Of a stretch of DNA of 64,000 nt, positions 9,395 to 18,000 are shown piece by piece (the first letter of the stretch is position 1; the number at the start of each line of letters is the position of its first letter). Both the position numbers and the translations under genes were made by a program. This stretch comes from JAWKOK01 sp963848115 (GTDB lineage Bacteria; Chloroflexota; Anaerolineae; Caldilineales; Caldilineaceae). Where the stretch lies: assembly GCA_963848115.1 (NCBI GenBank), contig CAWKCP010000007.1, forward strand, positions 620,001-684,000, written 5' to 3'. Under the pieces are notes generated by a model. The model was not told where the DNA came from. It worked only from the letters and a program-made list of their open reading frames with translations, and did not search any database.

Positions 9395-9448
9395 TCGCTA
9401 GACAAAAAATCCGGGAAGCTTAAGCTTCCCGGATTTTTTGTCTAGCGA
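9395..9448. terminator. 54-bp perfect palindromic terminator
   Basis: Two exact 27-bp arms meet at 9421/9422 (GAAGCTTAAGCTTC core), with an A-tract in the left arm and a T-tract in the right arm. It ends both the M20 gene (plus) and the VWA protein gene (minus). Confidence 0.9.
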
Positions 9449-9463
9449 CTACTGAGTGTGGCT

Positions 9464-12400
9464 CTACGGACCGACAACCAGCGGCAAGTAAATCGATTGC
9501 ATCGGCGTGCTTGGTTCCTCCTCGTCTACCAAAATCGCGCTGGTCACGATCAGGGACTCGTTGCCCGCTCCATCCTTGAACATGCCGTAGACCTGGGCCT
9601 GTTCGCCCACGTTTGTCGGCGGCAGCGTCCAGGGGACGTTCTGCTGGAACGGCTGCCAGGATGCACCATCCAGATCTGCAGCGTTGCTCAGCTTCATCTC
9701 CGTGATGTCGTCGAAGGTATTTGGATCGCCGGGTTCCGGCTCCTCATACTCGCCAAAGCTCAGTGCAACGTCCAGATCCGTCGTCGTTGGGGCACCGTTG
9801 TCGATCAGGATCTTGGCTTCCGGCGGGAAGGGATCCTCGCTGGGCGTAACAGGGCTGCTGCCAATGATCTCCGTGCCGTTGTCGTCGCCGTCGATGGCCA
9901 GATAGCGATAGAAGTAGGTCTTGCCGTTGTCGGCATCGTCCTTGTAGTGACCGTCCTTCGGTAACTCCGGCTGACGCAGTTCCCATGGTCCATCAGGCGA
10001 TGTGGCTCGATAGAGGATCATCCGGTTATAGGAGTCCCGCACATGGTAGGAGATGCTGTTGAAGCCGACGTTGGGCTCAACCTTGAGATAGTCCGGCGCC
10101 GCTACCTCATCATCGCTCGGGTCCAGCGGATCCTTGCCCTGGAAGTACTCAGAGCCGTCATTCTCGCCGCCGCCGTCCGAGTCTGAATTATTGGCGTCAG
10201 TGCCGATCTGATATTCGCTGGCCAGATCGAGCTGATCCAGATCGCTGTCGGCGCTATCCACATCCTGTCCGGCTTCCTTCTCGAATGGGTCGGCGATGCC
10301 GTTGACGTTGACGTCCGGTCCTTCCTGAACGGAGAAAGAACCAAGGGCCTCGCGTTGGAAGTTGTCGCCGTCCATCTCGCCGTTCACAAGAATCTGTACA
10401 CGATAGGAGCCTTCGTCCTTGGGCTCAGTCGGCTCGCGTCCCTTTTCAGTGATCGGAGATGGCTCGGCCTTGTTGACCTTCGTGTACACTCCGTTGTAGA
10501 AGCCGTCGTTGGGCTGGCCATCGTCATGTTCGCCATCATCGAAGAGCGGTACCATGGTGGTCAGGCCGTCTGGCGCTGTGACCTTCGCCATCACCTTGGC
10601 TGAAGGAATCGGTCCCTTGCCGGTGAGGAAGACGGGAATCGGCATGCGGTTGCCGGTGAGGAAGCGTGACCCCAACCGATCGGGCATGAGCAGGTGGGCC
10701 GTCAGGTTAGAGCGGCCACTGACCAGAACCTGGTAGGGGATGTTCTCGGGCACATAGGCTGAGCGGGCGTTGACGATCATCTGCCATTTGCCCGGCTTCG
10801 GATTGGAGATACGCCATCCGAGGTGCTCGCTGTCGAGATCTTCGAACGTGTACGGTCGATCCTTCATCGTGATCAGGTCGCCGTCCGGCGTACGCAGCTT
10901 CAGTTCCAAATCTTTGCTGTAGAGCGGCGTCACCCAGTCCAGTGAGAAGACCACCTCGTTGACTGACGAGTCGATCAGCACGTCGTGCACCTGATCGGCG
11001 GGCAGTTCGAACTCGCTCTGGAAGATGGGCACGACACCCTTTTCGGTGAACAGGCGCTGGCGGCCTTCAGAATCGCTTGCTGCATACTCGTAGCTGCCGC
11101 CAAGGTCAAGATTCGTGTCGCCGGCAGCGCTGACCGCGTCCACACCGGCGGCGCTGACCGCAGAGCTGACAAAGACGTCGTTGTAGAGATAGAGACCGCC
11201 GGTGGCCGTGGCGATGTTCTGCATCAACGTCTCATCCGACGAGGCGCCGAATGCAATGGTCGTGACCGGGCAACCGGTGTTGACCACGTCGGCCTGCACA
11301 TCGGTCCAGAACTTGGAGCTGTTTTCCATGCCGTCGGAGAGCAGCACGAAGGAACAGAGCGTGTTTCCGGTGGGGCTGGCATTGCGACGAACGACCGCCT
11401 CGTCCAGGCCGTCGCCGATGCTGGTGGCGCCGCCCAACAACAGGCCTTGAATGTAACTCTTGGCATTGCCGCGCACGTCTGGAACAGTCGTCACAGCGCT
11501 CATGCCGAAGGCTGCGGGCGTGGCATCGTGGTCGTAGGGGACAACGGCCAGGCCGTCCGAATTGCGGGTAATGTCGACGTAGAACTTGGCCGCATCTTTG
11601 GCCGCGATGAACTTGCTGTCGCTGCCCATACTGCCGGAGCGGTCGATGACCAACACATGGTCCAGATTGTTGCCGCTGTATTCGATGCTGGCCGTGTTGG
11701 TATCAGTTGCGATCGTCGTGGCCGTCCCGGATTGCTCGAGACTGACCTCAAGATCGTAGATCCCATCGGCGACCTGGTTCGGCGCTTGAATCACCAGCCA
11801 GTACTGTTCCTGGATGAAGCCGCCGCCGGTGACCAGGGCGTTCTGGCCATTGACTTTGGCCTTGAAATCGTTGATAGAGAGTCCGGCGACAACAGGCCCC
11901 TTGGGCGTGCCGTCGGTCACCAGCACCTGGGCCAAGAACTTGCCCGGCCCGTTGAAAGGACCCACGTGGGAGATAGCCCCGCTATTGGGCATCTGAATGT
12001 TGATGGTCGGGGTAACACATTGGAGGGTCACATCGACCTGGGCGTTGGCATTGGTGCTGCCGGCCATAGCAACGATGCGCGTCAGGCCATCGTTGAAGAA
12101 GCTCTGCGACCAGTCCGTGGCAGCCGAGATACTCTTGAAGGAATCGAGGGTCGTCCCCTTTTGGGTGACCACATGGTAGAAAGCCGGTCCGCTGTCCGTG
12201 TGGAACGTGGCATTGACAACCGGGCAGCTGGCGCCGGGCGTTGCCGAGAAGTAGCGCGTGCCGTAGCGGCTAACGAACTGGTTGTTGCTCGTGCCTGGTG
12301 AGCCATCGTTAATTGTGCCCAGGTTTGTCGGAAAGATCGGCCCGTAACCAGCCGGATTGCCGGCCTGATCTTCGTCCACGTAGTTGTAGGCGGATCCGGG

Positions 12401-13315
12401 CTGATTGGTCAGATCCTTGATCCAGTTGGCTGCCGCAAAGTTGCGGAAGGCCGGATCAAAGCTGGTGCCGGTGCCCAGCGTGGAGAAGGCTGAGTTGAGG
12501 GCGGCAATGTCGTCCAATGCCACAGCGGCTTCCCACAGGCGCAGCAGAGCGTCAACGCCCAGCTCCGGCTCGTCCGGGTCCGTGCCGAACTGCTCCATGA
12601 AGTACTTCCACCAGAGCGCAGACATGTAGCGCATGGGGATCGACGTGATGTCGGCATTGGTGTTGGCCAAATAGTTGTTGGCCTCGGTGTTGAAGGAGGA
12701 CGATGAGGACAGAGCGTTGGGCCAGTTGTCGATGTCGGCAAAGGCGTTGTCCTCAATGGCGCGGGCTGTGCCTTCTTTGAACCACTTCACTTCGGTGCCG
12801 TGATAGCTGTATTGCACACGATGAAAGAGTTCATGGCCGACGACCTTGCGCATCTGCTCGTCGCTGCTGAAGCATTCGTCATTCACATACATGTAGTCGA
12901 GTCCAGGGCCCGTGGCTCCGTTACAACTGGCGGCGTCGCGCACCTCGACCACCAGCTTGCCGGTGAAGAGCGGCGTCTGGAAGCCGAGGCCCGTCACATA
13001 GCGATCCCAGTAGGCCTGGGTGAAGTCGGCCACGTCATCGGCCTGGGCGTCGGTGATGTTGGAATCGTCGTAGTAGACGCAGAAATTGGCCCGTTCAACC
13101 ACATTGGGCAGGCCTGAGGTGCTGGCCGGACAGGCATTGGGTGCAGCCGGTACTGCCGGCAGCATCTCGGGGGCAGGCATGGCATAGGCCGAGGTAGGCG
13201 CAGCCATGGGAAGTATCCCCAGCAGCATGGCAGCACAGATGATCCCGGCGAGCATCCGGGCAGATCGCCGGGTCCTCGCATGAGATGGCACACGGATCTT
13301 GCGTGGTCTGATCAT
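9464..13315 (-). CDS. large secreted protein: peptidase-like domain, VWA domain, Ca-binding repeats
   Basis: A secreted protein of 1283 residues with unknown substrate. In order: a signal peptide (Arg-rich start, hydrophobic 21-38, AYA-type cleavage near 45); a zincin-like region with HELFH (161-165) and a further Glu at about 181 in EGTARAIED; a von Willebrand A domain with the metal site DRSGS (558-562), Thr631 and Asp661; a beta-sandwich stretch; Asp-rich repeats (DVDSADSDLDQLD, NNSDSDGGG) like thrombospondin type 3 Ca2+ sites; a fibronectin-like part; and the C-terminal motif SIYLPLVVGP, seen at the ends of many Chloroflexota secreted proteins. Start chosen at ATG 13315 (AAAGGAA site) because the longer frame has no signal peptide. 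A role in binding or cutting surface polymers is inference. Confidence 0.8.
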   Translation of the reverse strand: MIRPRKIRVPSHARTRRSARMLAGIICAAMLLGILPMAAPTSAYAMPAPEMLPAVPAAPNACPASTSGLPNVVERANFCVYYDDSNITDAQADDVADFTQAYWDRYVTGLGFQTPLFTGKLVVEVRDAASCNGATGPGLDYMYVNDECFSSDEQMRKVVGHELFHRVQYSYHGTEVKWFKEGTARAIEDNAFADIDNWPNALSSSSSFNTEANNYLANTNADITSIPMRYMSALWWKYFMEQFGTDPDEPELGVDALLRLWEAAVALDDIAALNSAFSTLGTGTSFDPAFRNFAAANWIKDLTNQPGSAYNYVDEDQAGNPAGYGPIFPTNLGTINDGSPGTSNNQFVSRYGTRYFSATPGASCPVVNATFHTDSGPAFYHVVTQKGTTLDSFKSISAATDWSQSFFNDGLTRIVAMAGSTNANAQVDVTLQCVTPTINIQMPNSGAISHVGPFNGPGKFLAQVLVTDGTPKGPVVAGLSINDFKAKVNGQNALVTGGGFIQEQYWLVIQAPNQVADGIYDLEVSLEQSGTATTIATDTNTASIEYSGNNLDHVLVIDRSGSMGSDSKFIAAKDAAKFYVDITRNSDGLAVVPYDHDATPAAFGMSAVTTVPDVRGNAKSYIQGLLLGGATSIGDGLDEAVVRRNASPTGNTLCSFVLLSDGMENSSKFWTDVQADVVNTGCPVTTIAFGASSDETLMQNIATATGGLYLYNDVFVSSAVSAAGVDAVSAAGDTNLDLGGSYEYAASDSEGRQRLFTEKGVVPIFQSEFELPADQVHDVLIDSSVNEVVFSLDWVTPLYSKDLELKLRTPDGDLITMKDRPYTFEDLDSEHLGWRISNPKPGKWQMIVNARSAYVPENIPYQVLVSGRSNLTAHLLMPDRLGSRFLTGNRMPIPVFLTGKGPIPSAKVMAKVTAPDGLTTMVPLFDDGEHDDGQPNDGFYNGVYTKVNKAEPSPITEKGREPTEPKDEGSYRVQILVNGEMDGDNFQREALGSFSVQEGPDVNVNGIADPFEKEAGQDVDSADSDLDQLDLASEYQIGTDANNSDSDGGGENDGSEYFQGKDPLDPSDDEVAAPDYLKVEPNVGFNSISYHVRDSYNRMILYRATSPDGPWELRQPELPKDGHYKDDADNGKTYFYRYLAIDGDDNGTEIIGSSPVTPSEDPFPPEAKILIDNGAPTTTDLDVALSFGEYEEPEPGDPNTFDDITEMKLSNAADLDGASWQPFQQNVPWTLPPTNVGEQAQVYGMFKDGAGNESLIVTSAILVDEEEPSTPMQSIYLPLVVGP

Positions 13316-13722
13316 GGTCTTTTCCTTTCGCATGAGAAATCGTAGTCTGACGTGAACGCTGTCGAGGCACGCAGATGAGGGGTACTGCAAACCCTTGTGC
13401 TCAGTGTAGACGGCGAGAACGCGCAGAGCTATGCGATGCCGCATTGCGAAAGTGTGTCTTGGATCACAGGGGGTGTTTCGAGGGCCGAAGTGGAAAACGA
13501 ATCGACCCATCATTGGTATCTGCTACAGCCCCGGAGACCAGGCATCGGATCGTAGTTCAATCTTATGGTCATGAAAAATGAAAAATAAAGGAATGTAACA
13601 CACAGTTCGTAACCTAGATTCTGCGGTAGGATCCGTGAGCCGAATAGACGTTCTGATGCGTCAGTTGTTCGACTTCGGTTCGATAATCACCTCACACCCT
13701 TTTTGAAAAGGAGCCACGCCTT
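13316..13722. promoter_or_regulatory. divergent intergenic region
   Basis: 407 bp between two outward-facing secreted-protein genes, so it must hold promoters for both. An AT-rich patch (ATGAAAAATGAAAAATAAAGG) lies near 13570-13594, and AAAAGGAG at 13706-13713 is the ribosome site of the FG-GAP gene. No convincing -35/-10 pair or gene was found. Confidence 0.5.
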
Positions 13723-15393
13723 ATGCAAAATAGAAAGTCTCTGCGCGCACTGGCTGCATTATTTTTTGTGTCCGCGGCAATCCTTCATTCAGCGTCAGCC
13801 AAAGCGGCAGAACCCTGCCTGCCGGTTTCCATCTACCTACCGATTGCGATTGGCGGCGAGAGCGGTGGTAGTGAATCCAATGGCATGTGGAAACCGATAT
13901 CCGTGGATTTCAATGGGGATGGTTGTGCAGACCTGGCCATCGGCGCGCCCCTTGAAGACATCGACAACAACAGCAAGCAGAATGGGGGCGCTGTCAACAT
14001 TCTGTATGGATTGACCAGCGGCCTCACTGCAGCCGGTGACCAGCAATGGGATCAGGGCTCGGATTCCATTGCCGGCGCACCCGAAACCAGTGACGCTTTT
14101 GGTTGGGCAGTGACCGCCGGTGACTTCAATGGGGACAGATACACCGATTTGGCCATTGGCGTACCATTTGAAGACAGTATCAACAACACCGTAGCCAACG
14201 CCGGCACTGTCAATATTATCTACGGCTCTTCTAGCGGTCTCACCAAAGCAGCCAATCAGATACTGGACCAAGGTACGCCGGCATCGATCAAGGGTGCACC
14301 GGAGACATCTGATGTACTAGGTAGCGCCCTTGCCGCCGGTGACTTCAATGGCGACGGATATTTCGACCTCGCCATCGGCGTGCCAGGTGAAGATATCGTG
14401 GATAACACGAGGGAGAATGGCGGTGCGGTCAACGTCATCTACGGTTCCGCCGCTGGCCTCACCGCGGCGGGCAATCAGTTCTGGCATCAGGGCTCGCCGG
14501 ATTCGATCCGTGGCGAACCGGCCGCCGATGAACGGTTTGGCTCGGCTTTGACCACCGGCGATTTCAACGGCGACGGGTACACCGACCTTGCCATCGGTGT
14601 ACCGGGTGACAACATCAGTGGTGGTCAAAGAGGCGGTGCGGCCAACGTCATCTACGGTTCCGCCACTGGCCTTACCGAAGCGGACAACGAATTATTGCGG
14701 TCATCCTTGTCGGAAGATGACGATTTGTTCGGTGCGGCTTTGACCGCCGGTGACTTCAACGGCGACGGGTACGCTGACCTTGCTATCGGTGCACCGGGTG
14801 AGGAGGCCGATGCCGGCGGCGGCGAGAACGGCGGCGGAGCGGTCACCGTCTTCTACGGTTCCGCTCATGGCATAGCATCAAGACAACTATGGGATCAGGG
14901 CAGGGCTTCCATTGCTGGCGTGCCGGAAGAAGACGATCTGTTTGGCGCGGCGTTGACCGCCGGTGACTTCAACGGCGACGGATATGCCGATCTCGCCATT
15001 GGCGTACCGGGCGAAGACATCGTGAACAACAGTGAAGATGATGGCGGCGCGGTCAATGTCATCTATGGTTCCGCCAATGGCCTCACTGCTGCCGGCAACC
15101 AACGATGGGACCAGGGCTCAGATTCCATTGCCGGCGCACCGGAAGCCGGTGATCGATTTGGCAGAGCCTTGACCGCCGGCGACTACAATGGCGACGGGTA
15201 CGCCGATCTGGCCATCGGTGTACCGTTCGAAGATATTGATAACAACAACGAAGATGATGGCGGCGCGGTCAATGTCATCTACGGTTCCACCAATGGCCTT
15301 ACCGCAGCCGGCAATCAGATCTGGGACCAGGGCACACCTTCCGTCCTGGGCGCCGCAGAAGCCGGCGACGCATTTGGCGCCTCGCTGCGCTGA
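13723..15393 (+). CDS. secreted seven-bladed FG-GAP (integrin-alpha-like) beta-propeller protein
   Basis: A 556-residue exported protein. After a signal peptide (cleavage near AKAAEP, residue 29) comes SIYLPIAIGG, close to the tail motif of the VWA protein across the divergent promoter region. The rest is seven tandem FG-GAP blades of about 65-75 residues, each with GDFNGDGYxDLAIGVP; the D-x-N-x-D loops bind Ca2+. The final AGDAFGASL supplies a lone FG strand that the first blade lacks, which suggests the ring is closed by a strand swap and the protein is complete. Such proteins bind ligands or other proteins outside the cell. The DNA repeats are similar enough to recombine. Confidence 0.88.
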   Translation: MQNRKSLRALAALFFVSAAILHSASAKAAEPCLPVSIYLPIAIGGESGGSESNGMWKPISVDFNGDGCADLAIGAPLEDIDNNSKQNGGAVNILYGLTSGLTAAGDQQWDQGSDSIAGAPETSDAFGWAVTAGDFNGDRYTDLAIGVPFEDSINNTVANAGTVNIIYGSSSGLTKAANQILDQGTPASIKGAPETSDVLGSALAAGDFNGDGYFDLAIGVPGEDIVDNTRENGGAVNVIYGSAAGLTAAGNQFWHQGSPDSIRGEPAADERFGSALTTGDFNGDGYTDLAIGVPGDNISGGQRGGAANVIYGSATGLTEADNELLRSSLSEDDDLFGAALTAGDFNGDGYADLAIGAPGEEADAGGGENGGGAVTVFYGSAHGIASRQLWDQGRASIAGVPEEDDLFGAALTAGDFNGDGYADLAIGVPGEDIVNNSEDDGGAVNVIYGSANGLTAAGNQRWDQGSDSIAGAPEAGDRFGRALTAGDYNGDGYADLAIGVPFEDIDNNNEDDGGAVNVIYGSTNGLTAAGNQIWDQGTPSVLGAAEAGDAFGASLR

Positions 15394-15454
15394 TCTGCCT
15401 AGAGTGTGGACCGTTTCGTAATACTTCGCCTTCTACAGCGCAATCGCTACCGGA

Positions 15455-15517
15455 AAGTTGTAGCCGAATCCAAAAAGTCCGCCAGATCTGGCGGACTTTT
15501 TGGATTGGCTACAACTT
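15455..15517. terminator. palindromic bidirectional terminator
   Basis: A long, nearly perfect inverted repeat centred on CCGCCAGATCTGGCGG, with CAAAAAG in the left arm and CTTTTTG in the right. It serves both the FG-GAP gene and hemL, which converge on it. Confidence 0.85.
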
Positions 15518-15559
15518 TTGCTCAGGGAGGCGACGGAAATCAATCCCAAAATGGATTTT

Positions 15560-16846
15560 CTACGCCAAATCAGCCATCACGATCTCTGCCGCGGCAATCG
15601 TCTTGTCGATCTCAACGTCCCCATGGGCCGTCGAAAGGAAGCCCGCTTCGAATTGGGACGGCGCCAGGTAGACGCCCTGCTCCAACATGCCGCGGAAATA
15701 GTTGCCGAAGCGTTCCGTATCCGACGCAGCGGCTGAATCCCAGTCGGTCACCGGCCCCGGATTGAAGAACATGCCGAACATGGTGCCGAGACGGCTATAC
15801 GAAACGTCAATCCCAGCCCCCCGCGCGGCCGCTCCCAGCCCGTCCATCAGCTTAGCCCCCTGGGCTTCCATGCCGTCCCAGACGCCCGGCTCTCTCAACG
15901 CCTTGAGCGTCTCAATGCCTGCGGTCATGGCCAACGGATTGCCGGAAAGCGTGCCCGCCTGATACATGGGACCGACGGGGGCCACCATGTCCATGATGTC
16001 ACGTCGTCCGCCATAGGCCCCCACCGGCAGCCCCCCGCCGATGACCTTGCCCAGGGCCGTGATGTCAGGCTTTATGTCAAATAGGGCCTGTGCTCCGTTT
16101 GGATGAACTCGGAAGCCGGTCATGACTTCATCAAAGATGAGCAGTGCGCCGTCGGCCTCAGTCACCGAGCGCAGCCCTTCGAGGAAGCCGGGCACCGGTG
16201 GAACCAAACCCATGTTGCCGGCGACCGGCTCAACGATGATGGCGGCGATCTCTCCGGGGAAGGTCTCGAAAAGACGTTCGACCGATTCGAGGTCGTTGTA
16301 GCGCGCGGTCAACGTATCGGCCACCGTGGCCGCGGGCACGCCGGGCGAGTCCGGCAGGCCCAGCGTAGCCACGCCGGAGCCGGCCTGCACCAGCAACATG
16401 TCGGCATGTCCGTGGTAGTTGCCCTGGAACTTGACGATCTTGGTGCGACCAGTGAAGGCTCGTGCCAGGCGCAGCGCTGTCATCGTCGCCTCGGTGCCCG
16501 AGTTGACGAAACGGACCATCTCGATGCTGGGCACAAACTCTGTGACCAGCTTGGCCAGCTCCACTTCCTGAGCACACGGCGCCCCAAAGCTTGTGCCTTT
16601 GGCCGCGGTTTCCTGCAGCGCCTTAATCACACGCGGGTTGGCATGCCCCAAAATCAGTGGTCCCCAGGACATGACGTAGTCGATATAGCGATTGTCGTCC
16701 ACGTCGATCATGTAGGCGCCTTGACCCTGCTTGATAAAGAGCGGTTGTCCGCCCACCGACTTGAAGGCCCGCACCGGGGAATCGACACCGCCGGGCAATA
16801 ATTCAAGGGCTTCGGCGAAGAGTTGCTGGGATTTGGTATTGTTCAT
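15560..16846 (-). CDS. hemL: glutamate-1-semialdehyde 2,1-aminomutase
   Basis: A PLP enzyme that turns glutamate-1-semialdehyde into 5-aminolevulinate, the second step of the C5 route to haem. The 428-residue length is standard. PLP-site motifs are VNSGTEATMTALRLAR, IFDEVMTGFR and ALGKVIGGGLPVGAYGG with the Schiff-base lysine. It takes the product of HemA, encoded eight genes upstream in the same direction. AGGAGATGA precedes the start. It is the last gene of the haem cluster and is followed by a strong terminator. Confidence 0.97.
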   Translation of the reverse strand: MNNTKSQQLFAEALELLPGGVDSPVRAFKSVGGQPLFIKQGQGAYMIDVDDNRYIDYVMSWGPLILGHANPRVIKALQETAAKGTSFGAPCAQEVELAKLVTEFVPSIEMVRFVNSGTEATMTALRLARAFTGRTKIVKFQGNYHGHADMLLVQAGSGVATLGLPDSPGVPAATVADTLTARYNDLESVERLFETFPGEIAAIIVEPVAGNMGLVPPVPGFLEGLRSVTEADGALLIFDEVMTGFRVHPNGAQALFDIKPDITALGKVIGGGLPVGAYGGRRDIMDMVAPVGPMYQAGTLSGNPLAMTAGIETLKALREPGVWDGMEAQGAKLMDGLGAAARGAGIDVSYSRLGTMFGMFFNPGPVTDWDSAAASDTERFGNYFRGMLEQGVYLAPSQFEAGFLSTAHGDVEIDKTIAAAEIVMADLA

Positions 16847-16861
16847 GAAGTCATCTCCTGT

Positions 16862-16951
16862 GATTGGGGAATGGGGATCGGTGAATAGGGATTGGGTAGG
16901 GCGACCATGAGATGCGTCGACCCAATCCCTATTCCCAGGTCACCAATCCCC
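16862..16951. repeat. G-rich inverted repeat between hemH and hemL
   Basis: Arms made of GGGGAATGGGGATCGG..ATAGGGATTGGG and the complement CCCAATCCCTATTCCC..CCAATCCCC enclose a short loop. The TAG stop of hemH (16952-16954) touches the end of the repeat. Related repeats follow hemE and hemB. Confidence 0.75.
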
Positions 16952-17908
16952 CTATCTTTTTGCCATCCATTTCGCCGCACGTGACTCAATCAACTCCACC
17001 AATGTCTCAATGTAGAGCGGATCGGTGTTGAGTGCGGGCGGACGTTCCAGGCGTACACCCAGGGGTTTGGCAACGGCCTGGGCCTCCAGGTCGATGTCGT
17101 AGAGGATCTCGACGTGATCCGAGACAAAGCCGATGGGGATACTGATGATGTTCTTGATGCCTTGAGCCGCCAACTCGGGAATGTATTCCTCGATCTGGGG
17201 ACCCAGCCACGGCTCAGGGCTGCGTCCGGCCGACTGATAGCTCCACGACCATTGCTCGTCGCTCAAGCCGGCCTTGTCCGCGACCAACTGCGCAGTCTCG
17301 CGCAGTTGCGCGTCATAGGGGTCGCCCATCTTGATGATGCGCACCGGCAGGCTGTGGGCGCTGAAAATGACGTGAACGTCGTCACGCTCATCTTCCGGCC
17401 AGCGCCCCAGGCCCTCCTGCACCCGGTTGGCCAATGCCTGGATGTACTTGGGCGCGTCGTGGTAGCTGGAAATATGCTCGAATTCGATATCGCCGTGGTA
17501 CATCTCCAGCCCGTCGGCAACCTTGCCCTGATACTTGGCCACGCTGAGCTTGGAAAAGTGGGGAGCCAGGACAATGGTCACGGCATGGGTGATGCCATCC
17601 TCCAGCATCTGGCCGACAACGTCCTCGATCCAGGGTGACCAGTGGCGCATGCCCATATAGCAACGATAGAGTTCCGGATCCAGGGCGGCCTGCACTGCTT
17701 CGATCTGTGCGCTGGAGAACTCAAATAACGGTGACTTGCCGCCGATCTGGCGATAGTTATTGGAGATCTCTTCCAGCACAGCAGGTGTTGTCGGCCGGCC
17801 GCTGCGGATGTCGGCCAGGTAGCCCGGCAGTTCCTCCAACGAGTTTGGCCCGCCGTAGGCCATGATGAGAACGCCGATTGGGTAGTTGATCTGGGTCATT
17901 TGAGTCAT
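16952..17908 (-). CDS. hemH: ferrochelatase, probably coproporphyrin-type (CpfC)
   Basis: Puts Fe2+ into the porphyrin ring. The 318-residue protein has AYGGP at the start, FSAHSLPVR with the metal-site histidine, and PIGFVSDHVEILYDID with the metal-site glutamate. Because hemQ is in the same cluster, the substrate is inferred to be coproporphyrin III rather than protoporphyrin IX. The frame stays open to 17995, but that extension is translated G-rich repeat (VPVPQSPIPDHQSP), so the start is taken at ATG 17908. Confidence 0.93.
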   Translation of the reverse strand: MTQMTQINYPIGVLIMAYGGPNSLEELPGYLADIRSGRPTTPAVLEEISNNYRQIGGKSPLFEFSSAQIEAVQAALDPELYRCYMGMRHWSPWIEDVVGQMLEDGITHAVTIVLAPHFSKLSVAKYQGKVADGLEMYHGDIEFEHISSYHDAPKYIQALANRVQEGLGRWPEDERDDVHVIFSAHSLPVRIIKMGDPYDAQLRETAQLVADKAGLSDEQWSWSYQSAGRSPEPWLGPQIEEYIPELAAQGIKNIISIPIGFVSDHVEILYDIDLEAQAVAKPLGVRLERPPALNTDPLYIETLVELIESRAAKWMAKR

Positions 17909-17924
17909 GTTGGTTGCTTTCGTT

Positions 17925-18000
17925 TGGGGTGATTGGTGATCAGGGATCGGGGACTGGGGGACAGGCACGCTCGCCGCCCATTCCCCAATCCCCATTCCCT
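17925..18000. repeat. G-rich inverted repeat between hemE and hemH
   Basis: GGGGTGATTGGTGATCAGGG..GGGGACTGGGGG faces CCCATTCCCCAATCCCCATTCCC. The hemE stop (TAG, 17999-18001) lies in the first bases of the repeat as read in the direction of transcription. Confidence 0.7.

Noticed and set aside
10985..12301. 438-residue plus-strand frame
   Set aside because: It is antisense to the VWA protein, whose domains and start are clear; the frame is His/Ala/Gly/Asp-rich, as expected of a shadow in GC-rich DNA.
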